Shown here in pieces: positions 15,675 to 24,455 of a DNA stretch of 64,000 nucleotides (within the stretch, counting starts at the first letter, position 1; each line of letters opens with the position of its first letter). Source of the DNA: Hyphomicrobiales bacterium (GTDB lineage: Bacteria; Pseudomonadota; Alphaproteobacteria; Rhizobiales; Rhizobiaceae); the NCBI GenBank assembly GCA_900472485.1, contig UCII01000012.1, positions 274,802 through 338,801 of the forward strand, read 5' to 3'. The notes beneath the pieces were generated by a model, which worked only from the letters and a program-made list of their open reading frames with translations, was not told the origin of the DNA and made no database searches. Both the position numbers and the translations under genes were made by a program.

Positions 15675-17738
15675 ATGTCTTCCCCTACCGCCGTCAATCC
15701 CGCGCTCACCGAATGGACCGGACATCAGGGGCTGCCGCGTTTCGATGCCGTGAAGGATACGGATTTTGCTCCCGCTTTCGATGCGGCGCTTATATCGCAT
15801 GAGGCCGAGATCGATGCGATCGCCGGCAACGGCGAGGCGCCGACCTTCGCCAATACCGTGACCGCGCTCGAAATCGCCGGCGATGAACTCTCGCGCATCT
15901 CGGCGCTGTTCTGGAACAAGGCCGGCGCTCATACCAACGAGACCATTCAGGCGCTGGAGCGCGAGATCGCGCCGAAGATGGCGCGACACTATTCGAAGAT
16001 CGGGACGAACGCAGCGCTCTTTGCCCGCCTCGATGCGCTTTGGGAGGGCCGCGACGCCCTTGGGCTGACGCTCGAGGAAACCCGTGTGCTGGAGCGGCAC
16101 TGGAAGGGCTTCGTCAAGTCGGGCGCCAAGCTGCCGAAGGCAGAGCAAGAGCGGCTTTCTGCAATCAACGAGAAGCTTGCCGGCCTCGGCGCGCAGTTCG
16201 GTCAGAACGTCCTGGCGGATGAAAAGAGCTGGGCGCTGCTTTTGTCGGAGGAGGCCGATCTCGTCGGTCTTCCTGACTATCTGCGCGAGGCGATGGCAGC
16301 GGCTGCGCGCGAACGCGGCGACGAGGGCAAATATGCCGTCACCCTCTCGCGCTCGATCATCGAGCCGTTCCTGACGTCTTCCGAACGCCGTGACCTGCGC
16401 GAGCAGGCCTTCAATGCCTGGGTGGCGCGCGGCGCCAATGGCGGCAAGACCGACAATCGTGGGATCATTCGCGAGACTTTGGCCTTGAGAGCAGAAAAGG
16501 CAAAGCTGCTCGGCTATGCCAACTTCGCCGAACTCAAGCTTGACAACACCATGGCGAAGACGCCGGCCGCAGTGAACGATCTACTGATGACCGTGTGGGG
16601 CAAGGCGGCGACGCGCGCAGCAGAGGAAGAAAAGGATATTGCGGCGCTGATTGCCGAAGAAGGCCGCAATCACGAGGTCATGCCCTGGGACTGGCGGCAC
16701 TATGCCGAGAAGATCCGGACCAGGAAGTTCGATTTCTCCGAAACCGAATTGAAGCCTTATTTGCAGCTCGAAAAGATCATCGCGGCCTGCTTCGATGTCG
16801 CCGGCCGCCTGTTCGGCATCAAAGCCGTCGAACAGAAGGGTATTCCAGCCTATCATCCCGATGTGCGCGTCTTCGAGATCCGCGACGGCTCCGACAAGCT
16901 CGTCGCTTTGTTCCTCGGCGATTACTTTGCCCGCAGCTCGAAGCGTTCGGGCGCCTGGATGAGCTCGTTCCAGTCGCAGCACAAGCTGCCGCTGAAGAAC
17001 GGCCATGTCGGCGAGCTGCCGATCATCTACAATGTCTGCAACTTCGCCAAGCCGGCGGAAGGCCGGCCGGCGCTGCTGTCGCTTGATGATGCCCGCACGC
17101 TTTTCCACGAGTTCGGCCATGCGCTGCATGGAATGCTGTCCAACGTCACCTATCTCTCCGTTTCGGGCACAGGTGTTTCCCGCGATTTCGTTGAGCTGCC
17201 ATCGCAGCTCTACGAACACTGGCTGACGGTTCCTACCATCCTCAAGGAATATGCCGTGCATTATGAGACCGGCGCTCCGATCCCGCAGGCGCTGCTCGAC
17301 AAGGTTCTGGCGGCCCGCACCTTCAATGCCGGCTTCAACACGGTCGAGTTCACCTCTTCGGCTCTGGTGGATATGGCGTTCCACACGCGCGGCGCGGTCG
17401 AAGATCCGATGGTGGTGCAGGGGGAGGTGCTGGCCGAGATCGGCATGCCGAAATCGATCGTCATGCGCCACGCGACGCCGCACTTCCAGCATGTGTTTTC
17501 CGGCGACGGCTATTCTGCCGGCTACTATTCCTACATGTGGTCGGAAGTGCTCGACGCCGATGCCTTCGCCGCCTTTGAGGAAACCGGCGATGCCTTCAAT
17601 CCGGACATGGCTGCGAAACTCAAAGGCAACATCTATTCCGTCGGCGGTTCGATCGATCCGGAAGATGCCTATAAGGCTTTCCGCGGCAAGCTGCCGAGTG
17701 CGGATGCGATGCTGAAGAAGAAGGGGCTGGCCGCCTGA
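15675..17738 (+). CDS. M3 family oligopeptidase (peptidyl-dipeptidase Dcp / oligopeptidase A type)
   Basis: A cytosolic zinc metallopeptidase of 687 aa, full length for the family. The zinc motif HEFGHALHGML (His-Glu-X2-His) lies around residue 480, the downstream glutamate ligand is in the FVELPSQLYEHW segment, and the substrate loop HATPHFQHVFSGDGYSAGYYSY closes the active site (core: HVFSGDGYSAGYYSY). Such enzymes degrade short peptides released by proteases. I cannot separate Dcp from OpdA with confidence. The ATG at 15675 is used; an in-frame start at 15651 is possible. Confidence 0.93.
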   Translation: MSSPTAVNPALTEWTGHQGLPRFDAVKDTDFAPAFDAALISHEAEIDAIAGNGEAPTFANTVTALEIAGDELSRISALFWNKAGAHTNETIQALEREIAPKMARHYSKIGTNAALFARLDALWEGRDALGLTLEETRVLERHWKGFVKSGAKLPKAEQERLSAINEKLAGLGAQFGQNVLADEKSWALLLSEEADLVGLPDYLREAMAAAARERGDEGKYAVTLSRSIIEPFLTSSERRDLREQAFNAWVARGANGGKTDNRGIIRETLALRAEKAKLLGYANFAELKLDNTMAKTPAAVNDLLMTVWGKAATRAAEEEKDIAALIAEEGRNHEVMPWDWRHYAEKIRTRKFDFSETELKPYLQLEKIIAACFDVAGRLFGIKAVEQKGIPAYHPDVRVFEIRDGSDKLVALFLGDYFARSSKRSGAWMSSFQSQHKLPLKNGHVGELPIIYNVCNFAKPAEGRPALLSLDDARTLFHEFGHALHGMLSNVTYLSVSGTGVSRDFVELPSQLYEHWLTVPTILKEYAVHYETGAPIPQALLDKVLAARTFNAGFNTVEFTSSALVDMAFHTRGAVEDPMVVQGEVLAEIGMPKSIVMRHATPHFQHVFSGDGYSAGYYSYMWSEVLDADAFAAFEETGDAFNPDMAAKLKGNIYSVGGSIDPEDAYKAFRGKLPSADAMLKKKGLAA

Positions 17739-17812
17739 TCTTTGCGTTCGGTGTGTCACAAGATCGGTCGCGGAAGGTCCACTTTCGCGACTGAGCTGAA
17801 CTTGCCGATTAA

Positions 17813-18277
17813 TCAGGATTTGCGTGAAAGCAGATCTAACAGCTCGGCCAGCTGATCGGCTTGCCCATCGTCCAGCTTATCGCCCACATGGCGTTGAAGT
17901 GCCGACGCATAGGCTGCCCACATGCGGCTGCGCATGGCACTTCCTGCTTCGGTGATGACGACCCAGCGTCCTCGGCCGTCCTCGGAAAATATCTCACGGT
18001 GAACAAGGCCGGCCTTTTCCATCCGGTCGAGCAGGCGCGACAGATTATGCTGGGCGAGGAGCGTGCGCTCCTCGATCTCATAGGGCCGCAACTTTCCTTC
18101 GGCGGCCTGCGTCAGCTCCCATAGCACGTCGTACCAGCCGAGTGGCGGTAGGCCGGCTGCCTTCAAATCCTTTTCGATCGCCGCGAGGACGATTTGTTGC
18201 GTGCGCATGAGGCGCACCCATGCTCGCGTGACGGCAGCGGAGGGTTTCGAAGGTGTGGCATCTGAATAATCGGACAT
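17813..18277 (-). CDS. MarR family regulator of the divergent GST gene
   Basis: A 154-aa winged-helix regulator. Helix pair LLAQHNLSRLLDRMEKAGLV is the recognition region (about residues 70-90), followed by the wing SEDGRGRWVVITEAG. It is divergent from the glutathione transferase at 18368. The 90-base gap between them holds a perfect 20-bp palindrome and a near-identical second site that abuts this gene's own start codon, arguing for autoregulation together with control of the GST. The ATG at 18277 is chosen because the upstream open frame runs through those operator sequences. Confidence 0.9.
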   Translation of the reverse strand: MSDYSDATPSKPSAAVTRAWVRLMRTQQIVLAAIEKDLKAAGLPPLGWYDVLWELTQAAEGKLRPYEIEERTLLAQHNLSRLLDRMEKAGLVHREIFSEDGRGRWVVITEAGSAMRSRMWAAYASALQRHVGDKLDDGQADQLAELLDLLSRKS

Positions 18278-18278
18278 G

Positions 18279-18295
18279 GATGCAATTACATCTAT
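18279..18295. promoter_or_regulatory. Operator O2, abutting the marR start
   Basis: GATGCAATTACATCTAT matches the O1 operator in 16 of 17 positions. It begins one base beyond the marR start codon on the opposite strand (18275-18277), so a bound regulator would block marR expression. The two operator centres are about 45 bases apart. Confidence 0.75.
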
Positions 18296-18296
18296 A

Positions 18297-18325
18297 TTGA
18301 CCAAGCTGACAAGTCCGGATATAGA
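18297..18325 (+). promoter_or_regulatory. Promoter of the GST gene
   Basis: TTGACC (-35, 18297-18302) and TATAGA (-10, 18320-18325) are separated by exactly 17 bases. The -10 box overlaps the first five bases of the perfect operator O1, so a repressor there would exclude RNA polymerase. Confidence 0.7.
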
Positions 18326-18340
18326 TGCAATTGCATCTAT
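18321..18340. promoter_or_regulatory. Operator O1, perfect 20-bp palindrome
   Basis: ATAGATGCAATTGCATCTAT is identical to its reverse complement. Its size and position between the marR and GST genes are what a MarR dimer needs. It overlaps the predicted GST -10 element. Confidence 0.85.
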
Positions 18341-18367
18341 CTTAAACGAAGACCGGGAGATTTGATC

Positions 18368-19051
18368 ATGTCCGACGCTAAACTGATCCTTGTCAGCCAT
18401 TACCTTTGCCCCTACGTCCAGCGAGCTGCCATCACGCTTGCCGAGAAGGCCGTGCCATTCGAGATCCGCTATGTCGATCTATCGGCAAAGCCCGACTGGT
18501 TTCTCGCTATTTCTCCGCTCGGCAAAGTTCCGTTGCTGATCGTGCGGCAGGGCGAAGGATCAGAAACGGTATTGTTCGAAAGTTCGGTGATCTGCGAGTA
18601 TCTCGAGGAAACCCAATCCGGCGCTCGGCTCCATCCGACCGATCCGCTCGCGCGTGCCCGGCATCGCGGCTGGATGGAGTTCGGTTCTTCCATCCTTTCA
18701 GACTTATGGGGATTCGAGACCGCCAAAGACGAAGGAACCTATGAGGCCAAGCGCAAAGCGCTGCTCGATAAATTTACCCGTGTCGAGGCGGAATTGAGAA
18801 ACGGTCCCTTTTTTGCCGGAGAGGCGTTCAGCCTGGTCGATGCAGTTTTCGCGCCGATCTTCCGCTACTTCGATGTGTTTGACACCATCACATCGACCGG
18901 CGTTTTCGACGGTCTACCGCGCGTCAAGACATGGCGTAAAGAGTTGGCGTCGCGGCAAAGCGTGCGAGACGCGGTGACGCACGACTATCCCGAGCGCCTC
19001 AACGCTTTCCTGGCCAATCACGACGCGTTCTTACTGAAGCGTGCCGCCTGA
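18368..19051 (+). CDS. Glutathione S-transferase family protein
   Basis: A cytosolic protein of 227 aa. An N-terminal thioredoxin-fold domain (residues 1 to about 85) carries the CPYVQRAAITLAEKAVPFE strand-helix with a Cys at about residue 13, the GKVPLLIV cis-proline loop and FESSVICEYLEE; a helical C-terminal domain follows. The Cys-Pro at the active site resembles Omega/Beta-type or CPYC-less GSTs that bind glutathione as a mixed disulfide. The substrate is unknown; control by the divergent MarR suggests a response to electrophiles or phenolics. Confidence 0.9.
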   Translation: MSDAKLILVSHYLCPYVQRAAITLAEKAVPFEIRYVDLSAKPDWFLAISPLGKVPLLIVRQGEGSETVLFESSVICEYLEETQSGARLHPTDPLARARHRGWMEFGSSILSDLWGFETAKDEGTYEAKRKALLDKFTRVEAELRNGPFFAGEAFSLVDAVFAPIFRYFDVFDTITSTGVFDGLPRVKTWRKELASRQSVRDAVTHDYPERLNAFLANHDAFLLKRAA

Positions 19052-19284
19052 CGAAACTGCGCAAATCCTGATCGAGGCGATTGCCTGCATCTGAATTGAC
19101 GACGCGCCAGAAGAGAGTTCGACTATCCAGGCGCGTAAGACTGATGCGTGAGGCACTAAAAGCCGGCATTCAGCCCCTTTCTTGCCTCCCCCCTTTCGCA
19201 ATCGCGAAAAAAAGGCTATGAGCGCGCCAAATGCAATTGGCGTGTTACTGAAACACTGCGCCCCAGCCTCAGAGATTAAGACAT

Positions 19285-21102
19285 ATGGCACTTCGCAACA
19301 TCGCGATCATCGCGCACGTTGACCATGGGAAAACCACCCTCGTCGACGAGCTCCTGAAGCAGTCCGGCTCGTTCCGCGAGAACCAGCGCGTTGCCGAACG
19401 CGTCATGGATTCCAACGATCTGGAAAAGGAGCGCGGCATCACCATTCTCGCCAAGGCGACCTCGGTCGTCTGGAAGGATACGCGCATCAACATCGTCGAC
19501 ACCCCCGGCCACGCTGACTTCGGTGGTGAAGTCGAGCGCATTCTCTCGATGGTGGATGGCGCGATCGTTCTCGTCGACGCTGCCGAAGGCCCGATGCCGC
19601 AAACCAAGTTCGTCGTCGGCAAGGCGCTCAAGGTCGGCCTGCGCCCGATCGTTGCAATCAACAAGATCGACCGTCCGGATGCCCGCGCCGACGAAGTCAT
19701 CAACGAAGTCTTCGACCTCTTCGCCAATCTCGACGCCACCGACGAGCAGCTCGACTTCCCGATCCTCTACGGTTCCGGCCGTAACGGCTGGATGAACTAT
19801 TCGCCCGAGGGCCCGAAGGAAGAAGGCCTCGGTCCGCTTCTCGATCTCGTCGTCAAGCACGTTCCCGAGCCGACCGTCGGCGAAGGTCCGTTCCGCATGA
19901 TCGGCACGATTCTCGAAGCCAACCCCTTCCTCGGCCGCATCATCACCGGCCGTATCCATTCCGGTTCGATCAAGCCGAACCAGGCCGTCAAGGTTCTGGG
20001 TGCCGACGGCAACCTGATCGAAACCGGCCGCATCTCCAAGATCCTCGCCTTCCGCGGCATCGAGCGTCAGCCGATCGACGAAGCGCAAGCAGGTGACATC
20101 GTCGCCATCGCCGGTCTCTCTAAGGGCACGGTCGCCGACACCTTCTGCGACCCGCAGGTCAGCGAGCCCCTGATCGCTCAGCCGATCGACCCGCCGACCG
20201 TCACCATGTCCTTCATCGTCAACGATAGCCCCTATGCGGGCACCGAAGGCGACAAGGTCACTTCGCGCGTCATTCGCGACCGCCTCTTCAAGGAAGCCGA
20301 AGGCAACGTCGCGCTGAAGATCGAGGAAGCCGAAGGCAAGGATTCCTTCTACGTTTCGGGCCGAGGCGAATTGCAGCTCGCAGTTCTCATTGAAACCATG
20401 CGCCGCGAAGGCTTCGAGCTTGCCGTCTCGCGTCCGCGCGTCGTCATGCACAAGGATGAGAGCGGCCAGCTGCTCGAGCCGATCGAAGAAGTCGTCATCG
20501 ACGTCGATGAAGAGCATTCCGGCATCGTCGTGCAGAAGATGTCCGAGCGTAAGGCTGAAATGGCCGAGTTGCGTCCTTCGGGCGGCAACCGCGTCCGTCT
20601 CGTCTTCTGGGCGCCGACCCGTGGCCTCATCGGCTATCAGTCGGAACTCCTGACGGATACGCGCGGCACGGCCGTCATGAACCGTCTGTTCCATGACTAC
20701 CAGCCCTACAAGGGCGAAATCGGCGGTCGTGTGAACGGCGTGCTGCTCGCCAACGAAGCCGGCGAAGCTGTCGCCTATGCCCTGTTCAACCTGGAAGACC
20801 GCGGCCCGATGATCATTGACGCCGGCGAGAAGGTCTATGCCGGCATGATCATCGGCATCCATTCCCGCGACAACGACCTCGAAGTCAACGTGCTGAAGGG
20901 CAAGAAGCTCACCAACATCCGCGCCGCCGGCAAGGATGAAGCCGTGAAGCTGACCCCGCCGATCCGCATGACGCTCGACCGCGCGCTCTCCTGGATCCAG
21001 GACGATGAGCTGGTGGAAGTGACGCCGAAGTCGATCCGCCTCCGCAAGATGTATCTCGATCCGAACGAGCGCAAGCGTTACGAGAAAGCCCGTCTGGCTT
21101 GA
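19285..21102 (+). CDS. typA: Translational GTPase TypA/BipA
   Basis: A ribosome-binding GTPase of 605 aa, full length. G1 is AHVDHGKTT (about residues 11-19), G3 is DTPGHADFGGEV, G4 is NKIDRPDA; the C-terminal part contains the EF-G-like domains and the BipA-specific end (KSIRLRKMYLD). BipA assists 50S assembly and stress or cold growth. The gene stands alone, preceded by a 233-base gap holding the inverted repeat CGCCAA-N6-TTGGCG (19225-19242), and ends at an intrinsic terminator (21128-21152). Confidence 0.97.
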   Translation: MALRNIAIIAHVDHGKTTLVDELLKQSGSFRENQRVAERVMDSNDLEKERGITILAKATSVVWKDTRINIVDTPGHADFGGEVERILSMVDGAIVLVDAAEGPMPQTKFVVGKALKVGLRPIVAINKIDRPDARADEVINEVFDLFANLDATDEQLDFPILYGSGRNGWMNYSPEGPKEEGLGPLLDLVVKHVPEPTVGEGPFRMIGTILEANPFLGRIITGRIHSGSIKPNQAVKVLGADGNLIETGRISKILAFRGIERQPIDEAQAGDIVAIAGLSKGTVADTFCDPQVSEPLIAQPIDPPTVTMSFIVNDSPYAGTEGDKVTSRVIRDRLFKEAEGNVALKIEEAEGKDSFYVSGRGELQLAVLIETMRREGFELAVSRPRVVMHKDESGQLLEPIEEVVIDVDEEHSGIVVQKMSERKAEMAELRPSGGNRVRLVFWAPTRGLIGYQSELLTDTRGTAVMNRLFHDYQPYKGEIGGRVNGVLLANEAGEAVAYALFNLEDRGPMIIDAGEKVYAGMIIGIHSRDNDLEVNVLKGKKLTNIRAAGKDEAVKLTPPIRMTLDRALSWIQDDELVEVTPKSIRLRKMYLDPNERKRYEKARLA

Positions 21103-21127
21103 TTGCTGTACCGCTTCGGTGCATCCG

Positions 21128-21152
21128 ACCCCGGCCATGTGCCGGGGTTTTT
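21128..21152 (+). terminator. Intrinsic terminator of typA
   Basis: ACCCCGGC (21128-21135) and GCCGGGGT (21141-21148) form an 8-bp GC-rich stem with loop CATGT and a run of T residues. It begins 26 bases after the typA stop. Confidence 0.92.
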
Positions 21153-21301
21153 ATTTGTATGTTCGGTTTTTGAGCTCTTGTCCTAAAGGTTAAAAAGTCG
21201 TTAATTTTTATCGATCATCCACGGATAAAGCCTGTGGGCAAGTCTGCCATCTTTATGAATGAGGATGGTTAATTCGCGTTGGTAAGACCAGAGTAGACGT
21301 T

Positions 21302-21808
21302 ATGAAGACGTTGTCGATTGATGTTCGGCGGGCAGAACCCCACGATGCTCGAGCCATTTCGGAGGTGCACCGCCAATCCTGGCAGTACACCTATGCCGGC
21401 ATCATTCCGCATCGTGCCCTCGGCCAAATGATCGAGCGCCGCGGCGAAGCTTGGTGGCGTAAGGCGACCAGCGGTCCGGCAACGCTGCTGGTTCTGGATG
21501 TCGCCGGCGAGATCGCAGGCTATGCCACGCTCGGCCTCAATCGTGCCCGCGCGCTGCCGCAGGAAGGCGAGATCTACGAACTCTATCTGCGCCCGCAATA
21601 TCAGGGCCTCGGCTTGGGCCGCATGCTGTTCGGCGAGGCGCGCCGGCTCTTGAAGTCGCTCGGCTGCAAGGGGCTGGTCGTCTGGTGCCTCGAGGAAAAT
21701 GAGAATGCCTACCGCTTCTATCGCGGGCAGGGCGGTGCGGATTTCTGCGAGGGCATCGAAACCTTCGATCATAGGCAGTTGCGCAAGATCGGCTTCGTCT
21801 GGCCTTGA
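21302..21808 (+). CDS. GNAT family N-acetyltransferase
   Basis: A 168-aa cytosolic acetyltransferase. YLRPQYQGLGLGRMLFGEAR (about residues 98-117) contains the Q/R-X2-G-X-G/A acetyl-CoA loop, and VWCLEENENAYRFYRGQG near residue 130-150 is the usual C-terminal motif. The substrate is unknown. The ribosome-binding site before the ATG is weak. It precedes the pyrophosphatase by about 100 bases. Confidence 0.87.
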   Translation: MKTLSIDVRRAEPHDARAISEVHRQSWQYTYAGIIPHRALGQMIERRGEAWWRKATSGPATLLVLDVAGEIAGYATLGLNRARALPQEGEIYELYLRPQYQGLGLGRMLFGEARRLLKSLGCKGLVVWCLEENENAYRFYRGQGGADFCEGIETFDHRQLRKIGFVWP

Positions 21809-21907
21809 GCGGCAACTAAATCAACCCCGTTTCCCGATGCGTTGTTGCGTTGCGGGATGAAACCTATTATTTGGCTGGCGGCAACCATCCTTATCTGGGG
21901 GACAAGC

Positions 21908-22444
21908 ATGCGTATCGACGCGATTTCCATTGGCAAGAACCCGCCCGAAGACGTCAACGTCATCGTTGAAGTGCCGGTCGGCGGTCATCCGATCAAGTAC
22001 GAAATGGATAAGGAGGCCGGCACGCTGGTCGTCGACCGTTTCCTCTACACGCCGATGACCTATCCGGGCAATTACGGCTTCGTTCCGCACACGCTCTCCG
22101 ACGACGGCGACCCGATCGACGTTCTGATCGCCAACACCCGTCCGCTGGTTCCGGGCTGCGTCATCAATGTCCGCCCGATCGGCGTGCTGATGATGGAAGA
22201 CAATTCCGGCAAGGACGAGAAGATCATCGCCGTACCCGCGCCGAAGCTGACCATGCGCTATGACAAGGTCAAGGAATATACCGACCTACCCGAGATCACG
22301 CTGAAGCAGATCGAGCATTTCTTCGAGCATTACAAGGATCTGGAGCCCGGCAAGTGGGTCAAGATCTTCGGCTGGAAGGGTTCGAAGGAAGCTGGCGAAC
22401 TCATCGTCGAAGCCATCGAACGGGCCAAGAACACCAAGGCCTGA
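21908..22444 (+). CDS. ppa: Inorganic pyrophosphatase (family I)
   Basis: A cytosolic enzyme of 178 aa that hydrolyses pyrophosphate made in biosynthesis. Metal-binding aspartates are in the signature DDGDPIDVLI (about residues 65-74), with VPVGG and KYEMDKE near the start. The ATG at 21908 matches the normal N-terminus MRIDAISIG; an upstream in-frame ATG (21842) would add a hydrophobic segment not seen in this family. Its likely terminator lies inside the convergent DUF167 gene (22483-22519). Confidence 0.95.
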   Translation: MRIDAISIGKNPPEDVNVIVEVPVGGHPIKYEMDKEAGTLVVDRFLYTPMTYPGNYGFVPHTLSDDGDPIDVLIANTRPLVPGCVINVRPIGVLMMEDNSGKDEKIIAVPAPKLTMRYDKVKEYTDLPEITLKQIEHFFEHYKDLEPGKWVKIFGWKGSKEAGELIVEAIERAKNTKA

Positions 22445-22792
22445 TCAATCGACTTCAGTTACGGCGCAAAGCCTCTTTATCAAATCCTCCGGTTCGCCCT
22501 CGATCCGGAGGATTTTTTTGCGCGCAGTGTCGCCACCGATAAGGGCAAGCGTGGATTGGGGGATGCCGAGGCTCTTTGAAAGCAGGGCGATCAGCGCTTT
22601 GTTGGCCTTGCCCTTTTCGGGTGCTGCCGAAACACGCGCCTTCAAATAGCATTCGCCGTCGGCGGCGGTTTCCAACCCGTCGATCGCATCACGCCCGCCA
22701 TTGGGCGTGAGCCGCACGGAAAGCCTGAGGTGATCCGGAAAGGCCTGCCAGGCTTTGTTCACCGCAGGAACAAGGGGACGATCGAATTCCAC
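22445..22792 (-). CDS. DUF167 (YggU-like) family protein
   Basis: A 115-aa protein with the DUF167 core RLTPNGGRDAIDGL (about residues 27-40), AAPEKGKANKALIALLSKSLG and the C-terminal strand. The family has a known fold but no established role. It overlaps the 3' end of the YggT gene by 34 bases, so the two are probably translationally coupled; yggT-yggU pairing is common. Part of its coding sequence doubles as the ppa terminator. Confidence 0.88.
   Translation of the reverse strand: MEFDRPLVPAVNKAWQAFPDHLRLSVRLTPNGGRDAIDGLETAADGECYLKARVSAAPEKGKANKALIALLSKSLGIPQSTLALIGGDTARKKILRIEGEPEDLIKRLCAVTEVD
22483..22519 (+). terminator. ppa terminator embedded in the DUF167 coding region
   Basis: On the plus strand AATCCTCCGG (22483-22492) pairs perfectly with CCGGAGGATT (22505-22514), followed by an unbroken run of seven T (22513-22519). 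It lies 38 bases after the ppa stop, yet wholly inside the convergent DUF167 reading frame, where it encodes the KKILRIEGEPED stretch. Confidence 0.85.
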
Positions 22793-23052
22793 ATCAGCGA
22801 GCGGATGAAGAAGATGATCAAGAGCAGGATGACCGGCGAGATATCGATGCCGCCGAGGTCAGGCAGAATGCGGCGGATCGGGCGCAGGGCCGGCTCAGTG
22901 ACCGCATAAAGGAAGTTGCCGATGGAGCTGACGAACTGATTGCTCGAATTGATGACGTTGAACGCATAGAGCCAGGAAAAGATGGCGCTGGCGATCAAGA
23001 TCCAGGTATAAAGATTCAAAGCCAGATCAATGGTTTGAAATAAGGCGAGCAT
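22759..23052 (-). CDS. YggT family membrane protein
   Basis: A small inner-membrane protein of 97 aa with two hydrophobic segments, LNLYTWILIASAIFSWLYAF (about residues 11-30) and ISPVILLLIIFFIRSLMW (about 72-89), and the family motif TEPALRPIRRILP between. YggT proteins are linked to envelope stress, osmotic balance and cell division, without a settled mechanism. The ATG at 23052 (MLALFQTID) is the usual N-terminus. It overlaps the downstream DUF167 gene by 34 bases. Confidence 0.9.
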   Translation of the reverse strand: MLALFQTIDLALNLYTWILIASAIFSWLYAFNVINSSNQFVSSIGNFLYAVTEPALRPIRRILPDLGGIDISPVILLLIIFFIRSLMWNSIVPLFLR

Positions 23053-23188
23053 ATCCGTCTCCAATTCGCGGTTGACAGACATGTAGACATTGGCGACTAA
23101 ACGGGCAAGTCCCATGCTCCGAAGCATGTTGAATCATGTTTAAAAGGCCGGCATTTGCGCTAGCGGCCGCATCGGAAAGTCTCGTCCC

Positions 23189-24445
23189 ATGTCGTTCGCT
23201 GCCAGCGGAGACCGGTTTGCCGCCTTCAGGCACGTTGCCTATACTTATTTCTTCTTCGCGCGGTTTTTGACGGCCTTTGCCACGCAGGTCGTCAGCGTCT
23301 CCGTCGGCTGGCAGATGTATGAGCACACCGGCCAACCGCTCTATCTCGGTCTGATCGGCCTCGTGCAGTTCCTGCCGTCGCTTCTGCTGATCCTGGTAAC
23401 GGGCACGGCTGCGGACCGCTACAACAGGCGACGGATTTCCGCGATCTGCATTTTCGTCGGCACCCTTTGTGCGGCTGCCCTGCTGTTCCTGACGGTATCC
23501 GGCACCTTCGCGCCGCTGCCCGTATTTCTGATCCTCACGGTCTTCGGCATAGAACGCGCCTTCATGACGCCGGCCATGCAGTCGCTGGCGCCCAACCTGA
23601 TCCCGCCCGAAGACCTGACGAACGCCATCACATGGAACTCGATGTCATGGGATGCCGCCGCCATCCTCGGCCCCGTTGCCGGCGGCCTGCTTTACGGTGT
23701 CGGTGCCAACGTCGCCTATTCCGTGGCCGTGCTTTTCTTTGCGGCTGGCTCGGTGCTGACCTTCCTGATCCCGAAGCCGCAGCAGCGGATTGCGCATGAA
23801 AGGCGAAGCCTCAACGAGATGCTTGCCGGTTTCCGTTTCATCTGGTCGGAAAAAGTGGTGCTCGGTGCGGTCTCGCTCGATCTTTTTGCCGTACTGCTCG
23901 GCGGCGCCGTCGCGCTAATGCCCATCTATGCGCGCGATATCCTGACGCTCGGGCCGTGGGGTCTCGGCATGCTGCGCGCAGCGCCGAGCTTCGGCGCAAT
24001 TGCCATGGGCCTTTTCCTGGCGACCTATCCTATCCGCAATCGGGCCGGCATCTGCATGTTTGCCGGCGTTGCCATGTTCGGCTTGGGAACCCTGATCTTC
24101 GGCATCTCGCACACGCCGTGGCTGTCGATAACGGCTCTCGCCATCATGGGCGCATCCGACCTGATCTCTGTTTATGTGCGCGAAACGCTGATCACGCTCT
24201 GGACGCCGGATCACGTGCGCGGCCGTGTCAATGCCGTCAACATGGTCTTCGTCGGCGCGTCGAACGAGCTTGGCGAATTCCGCGCCGGCACCATGGCGCA
24301 TTATTTCGGCGCGATTCCCGCCGTCGTCATTGGAGGACTTGGCACGCTGACCGTCGCCATCCTCTGGGCCACAGGTTTCCCGCAGCTTCGCCGGATCGAC
24401 AGCCTGAGCGCGCCCGACCGTGACGGCGAGCCGCAACCGGTTTGA
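23189..24445 (+). CDS. MFS transporter (EntS-like drug/siderophore exporter type)
   Basis: An inner-membrane major-facilitator protein of 418 aa with about twelve helices. Motif A-like GTAADRYNRRRI (about residues 72-83) joins helices 2 and 3, and an early SVGWQMYEHTG resembles the EntS/YfiS branch. The substrate is unknown. It is divergent from the YggT gene and is followed at ten bases by the broken poly-gamma-glutamate hydrolase gene. Confidence 0.88.
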   Translation: MSFAASGDRFAAFRHVAYTYFFFARFLTAFATQVVSVSVGWQMYEHTGQPLYLGLIGLVQFLPSLLLILVTGTAADRYNRRRISAICIFVGTLCAAALLFLTVSGTFAPLPVFLILTVFGIERAFMTPAMQSLAPNLIPPEDLTNAITWNSMSWDAAAILGPVAGGLLYGVGANVAYSVAVLFFAAGSVLTFLIPKPQQRIAHERRSLNEMLAGFRFIWSEKVVLGAVSLDLFAVLLGGAVALMPIYARDILTLGPWGLGMLRAAPSFGAIAMGLFLATYPIRNRAGICMFAGVAMFGLGTLIFGISHTPWLSITALAIMGASDLISVYVRETLITLWTPDHVRGRVNAVNMVFVGASNELGEFRAGTMAHYFGAIPAVVIGGLGTLTVAILWATGFPQLRRIDSLSAPDRDGEPQPV

Positions 24446-24455
24446 GGAGTGCGTA

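Noticed and set aside
19194..19213. Hairpin TTTCGC-AATC-GCGAAA followed by an A-run before typA
   Set aside because: Polarity would suit a minus-strand terminator, but no minus-strand gene lies upstream of it; the stem is also short.
19276..21138. A 620-codon minus-strand open frame opposite typA
   Set aside because: Antisense shadow of a complete, conserved gene.
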